IMG/VR virus record: IMGVR_UViG_3300042301_000713
Location: 1-55,934 of that record
From: a virus
Direction: 5' to 3' (one strand)
Length of the DNA stretch: 55,934 nucleotides
Shown: one piece after another, positions 24,001 through 30,775 of the stretch
Layout: every line of letters begins with the position of its first letter
Position numbering within the stretch: position 1 is the stretch's first letter
The notes under the pieces: generated by a model
Told to the model about the DNA's origin: nothing
The model's input: the letters and a program-made list of their open reading frames with translations, nothing else
Database searches by the model: none
Position numbers and translations under genes: made by a program

Positions 24001-27000
24001 AAATGATTTTGCTAATAGGGTACTAGATAAATTTACTGTATACGATCCTTTAAATACTTACGGTAATCATCAGATTCCTGTTAAGGAACTTATTTGTGGC
24101 TTTGAATTAGTAAGAGGTAATCGTGTAAACAACAAATCAGTTGTTGCTAAAGGACTTCTTTATGATGTAGGATCATTTGAGGATGTTAAATCTGGTAAGA
24201 AATTTTACTATCCTAACTATCCTTATAATGATTTAAGACCTGATGCCTTTATTAAGTCTACTCCAGACTGGTACGATAAAGCAGATAGAGGAATAGAAGA
24301 TTCTAGTTCTGATCCTGCTTCTGGTTTACGTATCCATGAAGGTTTCAATACTATTGGATCTCGTTACACATTCCACTCACCTGATACACACTTTCAGTTT
24401 CCTAAGATTGGAACAGAACTTAAACTAGAAACTGTAGAGTACGGTAAAGTACAAGGTAAATTTATGCCTGTATTAGACCACCCTCAATATAAATTTTTGA
24501 CTAAGGCTGATTATGCTTTATCTGCAGTTATTTCTAATGCACTGGCTTTAGCATTTGATACTAAAACAACCGCTACTGATCCCGGGACTATTATTCAGAC
24601 AGATGGAATTTCTATTCTAACTAACAATCAAGTGTTACTTGATTTGATAGAAAAGCTTGTTCCTAATAATAATTTTGCTTATCAGTTTAACTCTGTTGGC
24701 GAATACAAAAAATTCCTTCCTATAACGACTATAGGTAATAGAAGAAGATTCTTAGATATTGGACTTTATGCTAACGATAAGATCGTAGAGTTAAACGATG
24801 ACCGTCCATTACATAATAGATTAAGAGAAACTTCTGTTTATTTAAAAACTAATGGTTCTTTTTCTACAGAGCATGGAAGTATTATAGATACTTCTCGTTA
24901 TACTTTAGACCAAGCAGGATTAGGAGATACTCCAGAAAAGGTTACAGAATCAGACACAAGAGCATACTACTCCTCTATTAAACGTAGTTTTCCTAATCAG
25001 TATGGACAGATAGAAAATATTAAATACGTTTCTATGGGCTACGCTTGTGGTGTCTACACAGATCTTTCAGGTACAGCTAAAATTAAAACTAAGTACTATC
25101 CTGGATTCGGAGGAGACACCTATATCAACAAGTTTGCCCTTAAACGTAAACATTCTTTCTTTACTCGTAACCTAGCTAATCTTCCTGCTAAAGTAGATAA
25201 TGTTCCTTTTGATTATTGGTTGTTTCCAAACTTAGGATACCCTACCTATTACATAGGGGAGTCTCCTGAAGATATAAACAATGCATTTGCTAGTAGTATA
25301 TTAGCAGGAGCAGCAGCAACCTTAGCAACAATTTTAACAACTCCTGTTCTAGCTGCGGGCGGAGCAGCTACAGGAGTGACTCTTAACGCTGCTATTTCTG
25401 GAGCATTAGCTAGTATTTATAGTTTATTTGTTAAAAAGAATAACTTAGATGTTTCTCCTACATTTAATTTACCTAATCCTATTCCAGGAGAGCCTGACAT
25501 TGTTACCCCTAGTTCTTTCTTTTATCAGAAAGGATTCTTTTATACAGCTTCTTACGGTATTCCTGTTTTCTATGTAGAGTCTGACATTAACGTAGACTTA
25601 CGTCATGGAAGAAACGATCTAGAAGAGAACTTCTACCCCAATGTAGGAGATGGTATTCCAGATGAGTGGTTGCATGAGGTTAACGTACCTATTAAATTTG
25701 ACAACTTCTATAGTTACAATGCTACTTACTCTGCACAGAACTTAAGTCCTAACCTTCCTTACAGATTAAAGTATCCTTCACTAGAGTGTTTGTCTATTCA
25801 CAACAATAGAGTTATCTATTCAGATCCTGCAAACTCTTCTAATTACCTTTCTGATGCTTGGCGTATTTTCCGTCCAGGAAACTTCTATGACTTTCCTAAG
25901 CAAGGTGGTCGCTTAATTGATCTAAACGCAGGAGAGAACGAAAGAGTATATGCTAGATTCGAGAATACAACTAAAGTATACAACTCTCGTATTACTCTTA
26001 GTACTACTTCTCCTTATCAGTTAGAGATTGGTAATGCAGAAATGTTCAAACAAAAACCTGTAGATCTTTCTAAGACAGATCTAGGTTACATAGGAACTCA
26101 ACACAAAGCTTATGTTAAGTGTGAGTACGGAACATTCTGGGTAGACGCTAAACGTGGTCACATCTATCAAATCACAGGAGACGGATTCAACGAGATTAAA
26201 ACAGAAAATAACTTTAACTGGTTTAAACAGAATCTTCCTTTCCAAATCCTTAAAGACATTCCAAATGCAGACGTAGACAATCTACCAATTGGCTTAGGCA
26301 TTGCTATGGGATGGGATGAAAGATATGAGAGAGTATTTATTACTAAACTTGACTACAGAGTTAAACCTGAATACAGGATAGGCAGTCCTTCAGTAGTTAA
26401 GTACATTACAGATACTTCTGATACTAACTATAGAAAGTATGTACTAGAGAGTGGAAGTACTCAGGTAGAGATTACTTTCGGTGATCCAGCATTCTTTGAG
26501 AATAAGTCTTGGACAGTTGCTTACTCACCAAAACTTAAGAACTTTATCTCTTTCTACTCATTCCTTCCAAACTTTTATGTTCCCTTGTTAGGTAATTTCC
26601 AAACAGTTATTAATACTTCTACAGGAGCATCTACTTGGAATCATAACCTTTCTATCTTTACTTACCAGACTTACTACAATAAACTCTATCCTTATATCCT
26701 AGAATATAACGTAAACTCATTCCCACAAGTATCTACTATTAACTCTGTTACTTTGATGCAGGATATTCAAGAGTATTATTCTGATTACGAATACTATTCT
26801 TTGTCTACTGCAAATAAGAAGAACTTAGCAAACTTTACTAAGGCAATTATTTACAACAAAGAACAGTCATCTGGTATCATTAAGTTGATTCCTGAGGAGT
26901 TCGGTAACACAAGACAGAAGATAACCTATCCTAGAATGACTACAACGGGCATAGAAGCGCTTATCTCTCGCAGAGAACAGTTGTATACCTTTAACGGATT

Positions 27001-27235
27001 TTGGAACGTTGCAGCGCAAGGAAATGGTCAACCTCTTTGGTCAACTCAATGGAGTGACTTAGTGACTCAGTACCCAATAGATAAAATACCAAACACCAAG
27101 AGTGTAAGACCTGTATCTGTGTCTTATCAAAAAGCTAAGATTAAATCAGACTTTGCTAAAGTAAGATTGATTCAGGATCAGTATTCTAGATTTAAGTTTA
27201 TTAACACAATCCAAATAACACAAACCAATCCATAA
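21023..27235 (+). CDS. large tail barrel/muzzle-type protein with lectin-like insert
   Basis: This 2070-residue virion protein lies between the ring proteins and the cargo genes. That position and size fit the tail-stabilisation or muzzle protein of crAss-like phages, which lines and closes the short tail. Residues about 193-334 look like a PA14/GLEYA-type lectin domain (YYLGLAADDSLRVSIDG). Residues 369-448 are a Gly-rich beta module (GKGYKTGDTLII) like that in the large fibre protein. A Cys-rich stretch (CCDCTDC) follows near 500. Residues 1422-1470 are hydrophobic, Ala/Gly-rich and could cross a membrane. The rest is beta-rich. Confidence 0.7.
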   Translation: MENKINQNTAGLNLDSVNYQIKENMITFALNANIQSHDGNSTTYTNEPSNQICYDFSSTYPGFKILNVLSITEQSKLIVFLAHPDGRSLIGEITNLNKDCTSLVESETDCGCISGTVLGSTVVSSLISIAGTGECPTGYTFNSTSGFCEKLISTPIQETVTKKSVISSCRDADHGTTLTRIYKDTWVTQTPPTYHTVVESNLTQSFWFPGGGFSYIKQIGIQADIDNTNNPCGTHESLDFLGFTETICISDTKQYYLGLAADDSLRVSIDGNVVFDFDALDPAKSFATLTDLWGRYNLFPVNISKGSHLLKFEYKNKPTGDPGNRGMFAYELYDISLAQLTDPNLTRVILQNSRVLSNGKPITSEIKAPGRILQMSYTGTATGTFTIGSAVQSSTSGTGTDAVFKIVVNAGVITSLILEYSGKGYKTGDTLIISAGSALNVTVTVVAASVQENFIELSQACPVGYTLYVNENCVASCQKLDQKSEIFPTTSVNCCVFTPLVVDNCCDCTDCYRYSAQATNNQPYSITYINCAGVEVTETFPSGIGTFTAKRNKYTLPVNVEILDSIFVSQGECNPKTSKCCLGLSPDFPVYAEYRIDNCETKVYFIARNIQPRYFSLEEPLGRDQCGDAIDCLTDACERLKLFPDFCQPDIYPTAIDSGGRLKGGVYSFSIAYADENGKELTDYVDFSNPIPIFERAITEQTEYETSKSIRVSIDHSTTIFDYFNLVVAENINEVTTYQLVGTYRVNQSTYRDSLVYTGDYSSTFSSIVPLIRSPHYETAGIIEKQNDILMLADLVETPKYNFQLIANEIKLRWETVKMPVDNKFDFSNPEIAYFFRTYQRDEVYPFGIKFKLKNGKYTDVFHIPGREIFINSNEKDLLTVGTNPDVFAVENDCIVQDSQPRWKVYNTATTGLTPPNNPPSLQEAQYSCKITVEAAGEFAYWESTETYPCYEDVWGALAGQPIRHHKFPENSKVHIHADGDDFIYPIGVRILENDFANRVLDKFTVYDPLNTYGNHQIPVKELICGFELVRGNRVNNKSVVAKGLLYDVGSFEDVKSGKKFYYPNYPYNDLRPDAFIKSTPDWYDKADRGIEDSSSDPASGLRIHEGFNTIGSRYTFHSPDTHFQFPKIGTELKLETVEYGKVQGKFMPVLDHPQYKFLTKADYALSAVISNALALAFDTKTTATDPGTIIQTDGISILTNNQVLLDLIEKLVPNNNFAYQFNSVGEYKKFLPITTIGNRRRFLDIGLYANDKIVELNDDRPLHNRLRETSVYLKTNGSFSTEHGSIIDTSRYTLDQAGLGDTPEKVTESDTRAYYSSIKRSFPNQYGQIENIKYVSMGYACGVYTDLSGTAKIKTKYYPGFGGDTYINKFALKRKHSFFTRNLANLPAKVDNVPFDYWLFPNLGYPTYYIGESPEDINNAFASSILAGAAATLATILTTPVLAAGGAATGVTLNAAISGALASIYSLFVKKNNLDVSPTFNLPNPIPGEPDIVTPSSFFYQKGFFYTASYGIPVFYVESDINVDLRHGRNDLEENFYPNVGDGIPDEWLHEVNVPIKFDNFYSYNATYSAQNLSPNLPYRLKYPSLECLSIHNNRVIYSDPANSSNYLSDAWRIFRPGNFYDFPKQGGRLIDLNAGENERVYARFENTTKVYNSRITLSTTSPYQLEIGNAEMFKQKPVDLSKTDLGYIGTQHKAYVKCEYGTFWVDAKRGHIYQITGDGFNEIKTENNFNWFKQNLPFQILKDIPNADVDNLPIGLGIAMGWDERYERVFITKLDYRVKPEYRIGSPSVVKYITDTSDTNYRKYVLESGSTQVEITFGDPAFFENKSWTVAYSPKLKNFISFYSFLPNFYVPLLGNFQTVINTSTGASTWNHNLSIFTYQTYYNKLYPYILEYNVNSFPQVSTINSVTLMQDIQEYYSDYEYYSLSTANKKNLANFTKAIIYNKEQSSGIIKLIPEEFGNTRQKITYPRMTTTGIEALISRREQLYTFNGFWNVAAQGNGQPLWSTQWSDLVTQYPIDKIPNTKSVRPVSVSYQKAKIKSDFAKVRLIQDQYSRFKFINTIQITQTNP

Positions 27236-27239
27236 TACC

Positions 27240-27620
27240 ATGAAAGAAAAAGAACTTTTCACCACAGTGAAGCCAGAGATAGTAATAGGACAACTGTTCC
27301 AGTCTCGTGACATCATTCACATTGCACACTTACAGACAACTTCTTTTAGTGAGCACAAAGCACTAGACGGTTACTACACTGAAATTATTGACCTAATTGA
27401 TGATATCATAGAGTCTTACTTCGGAACAATAGGTAAAAGACTTAACTTTAAGATTCCTGCATCTGAGTATATGAATGCAAAGACTCACTTAATCTACATG
27501 AAAGACTACATAATGAAACATCGTGGAGTATTCGGTATGGAGAACACTCACCTACAAAACTCAATTGATGAAGTACTTAGTTTGATAACTAGTACCTTGT
27601 ATCAACTTACTTTAACTTAA
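27240..27620 (+). CDS. ferritin/Dps-like helical phage protein
   Basis: This 126-residue, all-helical protein carries SRDIIHIAHLQTTSFSEHKA followed by DLIDDIIESYFG. The pattern H..H..T.S...H.A ... D..D...E...G is that of a ferritin-like phage family that I know as DUF5856. His, Asp and Glu are placed as in a four-helix metal-binding bundle. It could protect or bind phage DNA or be a virion component. Ferroxidase activity is not shown. It starts four bases after the large tail gene. Confidence 0.65.
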   Translation: MKEKELFTTVKPEIVIGQLFQSRDIIHIAHLQTTSFSEHKALDGYYTEIIDLIDDIIESYFGTIGKRLNFKIPASEYMNAKTHLIYMKDYIMKHRGVFGMENTHLQNSIDEVLSLITSTLYQLTLT

Positions 27621-27638
27621 ACTAAATAAAATATAATT

Positions 27639-28583
27639 ATGAATCGTCTAAAGAATTCTTACTCTACCTGCATGAGTTGCGGAGGTAAGAAAATGAAATC
27701 AGGAGGTAAATGGATCCAAAAAGCAGTCTCTAAAAATCCAGGTTCTTTCACAGCACAAGCTAAAAAGGCTGGAATGTCTGTACCTGCTTTCCGTAATAAA
27801 GTACTAAGCAACAAAAGCGCTTACTCTGCTACTACTGTAAAGAGAGCTAACTTGGCTAAGACTCTTTCTAAAATGCGTAAGGGAGAAGATGGTATGAAAG
27901 TATCTAAGAAAGAGGTTAAAGAAGCAAGAAAAGATGTGATGGCTATTGAGCCTAAAGGAATAACTACTAACTCTGTAAATCTCACTACTCCTACTCCTAT
28001 TGAAAGTCCTGCAAACTGGTACAACGAATCTACTTGGGATACTGCGCAAGCAGAGAATGCTGCTCGTCCTGCAGTTAACACTGCTGTATCTTCTTCTAAT
28101 CCTAGTACTAAAGGCCCTCTTGCTAGAGGTGGTTCTGAAAAAGTAAGAGCATATCAAGAAATGCTTCGTAGTAAAGGTTATGACATTGCAGCTGATGGTG
28201 CTTGGGGTCCCAAGACACAACAGGCTTATGAGTCTTACATTAAATCTAAAACTGCAGCTGTTACTAATCCTCCAGCAAATAAGACTACTAGTACCTCTTC
28301 TTCACAGACTTGGAACTACACTCCAGAGCAATGGGATAAGTCTATGGCAGAGAATAAAGCAAGACCAGCTGTTAATAGTGTAATGGCTACAGCAGACAAC
28401 ATGAAGAAGACTCCTATTAACACTAAAGAAGTTCTTAAGACTCCAGAACCTATTCAGGTTACTCAAGCTGTGAATAATGTGAGCAAACTCAAAAAGGCTA
28501 AGAGTAAAGTAAGTTCTGCAGAAGCACTCATACGTAGAAAGGTTGCTAAAATGAATTCTGGCAAGTCTATATACGGAGATTAA
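27639..28583 (+). CDS. lysine-rich virion protein with peptidoglycan-binding-like domain
   Basis: In this 314-residue protein the first 110 residues are highly basic (SGGKWIQKAVSKNPGSFTAQ). Residues 167-205 resemble a peptidoglycan-binding type 1 domain (VRAYQEMLRSKGYDIAADG then WGPKTQQAY). Repeated segments TWDTAQAENAARPAVN and QWDKSMAENKARPAVN flank it. A cell-wall contact role during entry is inferred. It opens a run of four small basic genes, 19 bases after the ferritin-like gene. Confidence 0.65.
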   Translation: MNRLKNSYSTCMSCGGKKMKSGGKWIQKAVSKNPGSFTAQAKKAGMSVPAFRNKVLSNKSAYSATTVKRANLAKTLSKMRKGEDGMKVSKKEVKEARKDVMAIEPKGITTNSVNLTTPTPIESPANWYNESTWDTAQAENAARPAVNTAVSSSNPSTKGPLARGGSEKVRAYQEMLRSKGYDIAADGAWGPKTQQAYESYIKSKTAAVTNPPANKTTSTSSSQTWNYTPEQWDKSMAENKARPAVNSVMATADNMKKTPINTKEVLKTPEPIQVTQAVNNVSKLKKAKSKVSSAEALIRRKVAKMNSGKSIYGD

Positions 28584-28585
28584 TT

Positions 28586-29212
28586 ATGTTTGTTCCAGGA
28601 GTAAATGGTTCTGTAATTCCTAGTGCACCCTCAGGTTCAAGACTTAAGGGTGCATATAAAAATTCCAAAAAGCGTAAGATGCCTAATGGAGGTTCCGTAT
28701 TATCTATGGGAGACTACGATGTAACTACTGCTCCTAAGAAGGGGAACTACCTATTACCTGATATCAATCGTCCTGGCTACATAGACTCTGAGGGAGCTAG
28801 AAGGACTGAGTATAAGATAGGAGTAAACATTGATGGAAAAGAAACTTTACTTCCTACAGTTGTAGGTGGTAAACAACTTACCGAAGATGAAGCAATAAAT
28901 CGCTACTATAAAACAGGCTTAAACATGGGTAAGTTTAATACCCCACAAGAGGCTGATTATGCATCTAGACTAAGAACCGCTAAGTACAATATGCTAGAAA
29001 ATCCGATTAGGTTTCAAGCAAGCCAACTTAAAAACGGAGGGAAAGCATCCAATGATAAACAGATGGTTGATGGAGTAGCAAGTATTCTTCGTAGAGTAGA
29101 AGACAAACAAAACAGATTAAAGTTAGCTAATCAATTATCAAAACAATTTAACAGAGAAAAGGTAAAGTACGATTTAGCTTCTTTCTTAAAAAAATCTAAA
29201 GTAAAAAAATGA
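28586..29212 (+). CDS. basic virion protein with internal-virion-protein-like motif
   Basis: The central part of this 208-residue protein contains KETLLPTVVGGKQLTEDEAI followed by YYKTGLNMGKF and ADYASRLRTAKY. This fits a motif recurrent in phage internal virion proteins (IPTV..G..L...EAI..Y..TG..LG.F.T...A..YA..L). Basic tails flank it. The structural role is inferred. Its stop overlaps the next start (ATGA). Confidence 0.6.
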   Translation: MFVPGVNGSVIPSAPSGSRLKGAYKNSKKRKMPNGGSVLSMGDYDVTTAPKKGNYLLPDINRPGYIDSEGARRTEYKIGVNIDGKETLLPTVVGGKQLTEDEAINRYYKTGLNMGKFNTPQEADYASRLRTAKYNMLENPIRFQASQLKNGGKASNDKQMVDGVASILRRVEDKQNRLKLANQLSKQFNREKVKYDLASFLKKSKVKK

Positions 29213-29772
29213 AAAAGAAATTAAATAAACTGGGTGTAGAAAATTCTTTATGGAATAACATCCGTGCCAAGAGAGGTTCTGGAAAGAAACCTACTCCAGA
29301 GATGCTTAAGCAAGAACGTAAGATTAAACGTAATATGGCCGAAGGCGGTAAGATGCCTACCAGTGTTGCTAAGGCTAGATTTGTAGCAGCTAACAAAGGA
29401 AATGTATCCGAGGCTAGACAAGATGCTTCTAAATACGGATACAAGTTTATGGCTGGTGGTAGACTTAAAGCAGCTTATATGGCTAAGGGTGGAACCATTG
29501 CTAAGACTACTAAAGGACCAGGAGCTAACTATCGTCCTACCAAGCAAGGTGCTGGTATGACTCAGAAAGGAGTTATGGCTTATCGTAGAGCTAACCCAGG
29601 TTCTAAGTTAAGTACTGCTGTTACAGGTAAGGTAAAGCCAGGTAGCAAAGCAGCTGGTCGTAGAAAGTCCTACTGTGCTCGTTCATTAGGTCAATTGCGT
29701 AGATCTTCACAGGCTACACAGAATGATCCTAATAGCAGAATCAGACAAGCACGTAGGCGTTGGAAGTGTTAA
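29209..29772 (+). CDS. very basic virion protein, DUF6321-like C-terminus
   Basis: In this 187-residue Arg/Lys/Gly-rich protein, the C-terminal 65 residues (SKLSTAVTGKVKPGSKAAGR, RRKSYCARSLGQ, ending RRRWKC) match the pattern of small basic phage virion proteins that I know as DUF6321. Such charge suits DNA binding inside the capsid. It overlaps the previous gene by four bases and is followed by another very basic short gene. Confidence 0.65.
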   Translation: MKKKLNKLGVENSLWNNIRAKRGSGKKPTPEMLKQERKIKRNMAEGGKMPTSVAKARFVAANKGNVSEARQDASKYGYKFMAGGRLKAAYMAKGGTIAKTTKGPGANYRPTKQGAGMTQKGVMAYRRANPGSKLSTAVTGKVKPGSKAAGRRKSYCARSLGQLRRSSQATQNDPNSRIRQARRRWKC

Positions 29773-29793
29773 ACTAAAACTAAAACTAAATAA

Positions 29794-29955
29794 ATGGCAA
29801 CTAAAGCATCTAAAACTAAATCAACCTCTACAGCTTCTAAGTTCAAAGTTAAACCTAAGATTAGAAGAAAGGGAGTTGTAGCAAAGACTAAAGCTTCAAA
29901 GTTAAAGTCTAGCAAAAACTACATTAAAAAGTACAAATCACAGGGTAGAAAATGA
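29794..29955 (+). CDS. 53-residue lysine-rich protein
   Basis: A short gene with ATG at 29794 encodes a Lys/Ser/Thr-rich protein (MATKASKTKSTSTASKFKVK...) ending YKSQGRK. Its TGA (29953-29955) overlaps the next ATG. The extreme basic charge, like that of its three upstream neighbours, suggests DNA association or packaging inside the head. The repeat-like leader (actaaaactaaaactaaataa) has no Shine-Dalgarno site. Confidence 0.7.
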   Translation: MATKASKTKSTSTASKFKVKPKIRRKGVVAKTKASKLKSSKNYIKKYKSQGRK

Positions 29956-30671
29956 TTGTATACAAAGTTACTAACTTAGTAAATGGCAAGGTATATATTG
30001 GATATACTACTAAAACACTTGATCAAAGGATTAAGGCTCATTTAAGGAAAGCAAACTGTCTTACTCAGAAACACCATACTCAAGCTTTTAAGTTGGCTTT
30101 AAGGAAGTATGGTAAGGAGTGTTTTCTTTGGGAAGAGTTAGTAACTTGTAGTACAAAAGAAGAAGCTTGTGAAAAAGAAAAACACTTTATATCAGAGTAT
30201 AACTGCGTTGTTCCTTTGGGTTATAATATGACTTTGGGAGGAGAAGGGGGAATACTTTCAGAAGATGTTAAGATTAAGATCTCTAATTCTGTAAAAGATT
30301 ATCATAAAAACAATCCTGAAGTCTGGCTTAATAGTACGCTAGCTAATGCTAGCACAGAACAGAGAAGTGAGTGGGGCAAAAAAGCAGCAAATACTAAAAC
30401 TCAAAATGGGTTTAAGTACAAAACAGGATTCACAAGACCCCAGGAGTCTAGGGAAAAGATGAGCAAAACTAGACGAAAGAAATACTCCTGTACTTGGTAC
30501 AATTTTAAAACAAAAACATTGGTGGAAGCGTCTTCAACAGATATGAGTGAATTTACGGGATTATCCGTAGGCACATTCAATCACTTAAAACATGAAAGAC
30601 TTCGAATTACTAAGTGTGGTTGGACTTATGTTCCTGCCGAGTCTAATTACATTGCACTAAATGAGGGGTAA
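29952..30671 (+). CDS. GIY-YIG homing endonuclease
   Basis: The N-terminal 90 residues of this 239-residue protein form a GIY-YIG nuclease domain: VYK (3-5), VYIG (14-17), catalytic-type R26 and a later E. A NUMOD3-like segment (RPQESREKMSKTRRKK) and a C-terminal helix-turn-helix region (FTGLSVGTFNHLKH) would bind DNA. It is a free-standing homing enzyme, which would spread by cutting genomes that lack it. It lies between the basic virion genes and the cargo block, and an intrinsic terminator overlaps its end. Confidence 0.85.
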   Translation: MIVYKVTNLVNGKVYIGYTTKTLDQRIKAHLRKANCLTQKHHTQAFKLALRKYGKECFLWEELVTCSTKEEACEKEKHFISEYNCVVPLGYNMTLGGEGGILSEDVKIKISNSVKDYHKNNPEVWLNSTLANASTEQRSEWGKKAANTKTQNGFKYKTGFTRPQESREKMSKTRRKKYSCTWYNFKTKTLVEASSTDMSEFTGLSVGTFNHLKHERLRITKCGWTYVPAESNYIALNEG

Positions 30672-30694
30672 GCAATTACCCCTTGCTTTTTTTT
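30665..30694 (+). terminator. intrinsic terminator overlapping the endonuclease stop
   Basis: GGGGTA / TACCCC with a 6-base loop is followed by ttgc and TTTTTTTT (30687-30694). An alternative stem AAGCAA / TTGCTT (from 30670) would disrupt it. It overlaps the TTG of the next promoter. Confidence 0.85.
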
Positions 30695-30712
30695 ATTAAT
30701 CTCGTATATTTG
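30683..30712 (+). promoter_or_regulatory. Bacteroidota-type promoter of the cargo block
   Basis: TTG (30683-30685), 19-base spacer that includes the terminator T tract, TATATTTG (30705-30712). Confidence 0.75.
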
Positions 30713-30735
30713 TATAACTAGCTTAAACTCAAGCA

Positions 30736-30760
30736 GTTATTAACTTTCTATGTTAATAAC
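30736..30760 (+). promoter_or_regulatory. inverted repeat in the leader of the 823-residue gene
   Basis: GTTATTAAC and GTTAATAAC form a perfect 9-base inverted repeat around a 7-base loop, between the promoter and the ATG at 30776. It could be an operator or an mRNA hairpin close to the start codon. Confidence 0.5.
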
Positions 30761-30775
30761 ATTAATAATTAAAAC

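Noticed and set aside
25290-25437. Holin-like gene suggested by the hydrophobic segment
   Set aside because: The segment lies in the middle of the continuous 2070-residue tail protein with no separate start or stop.
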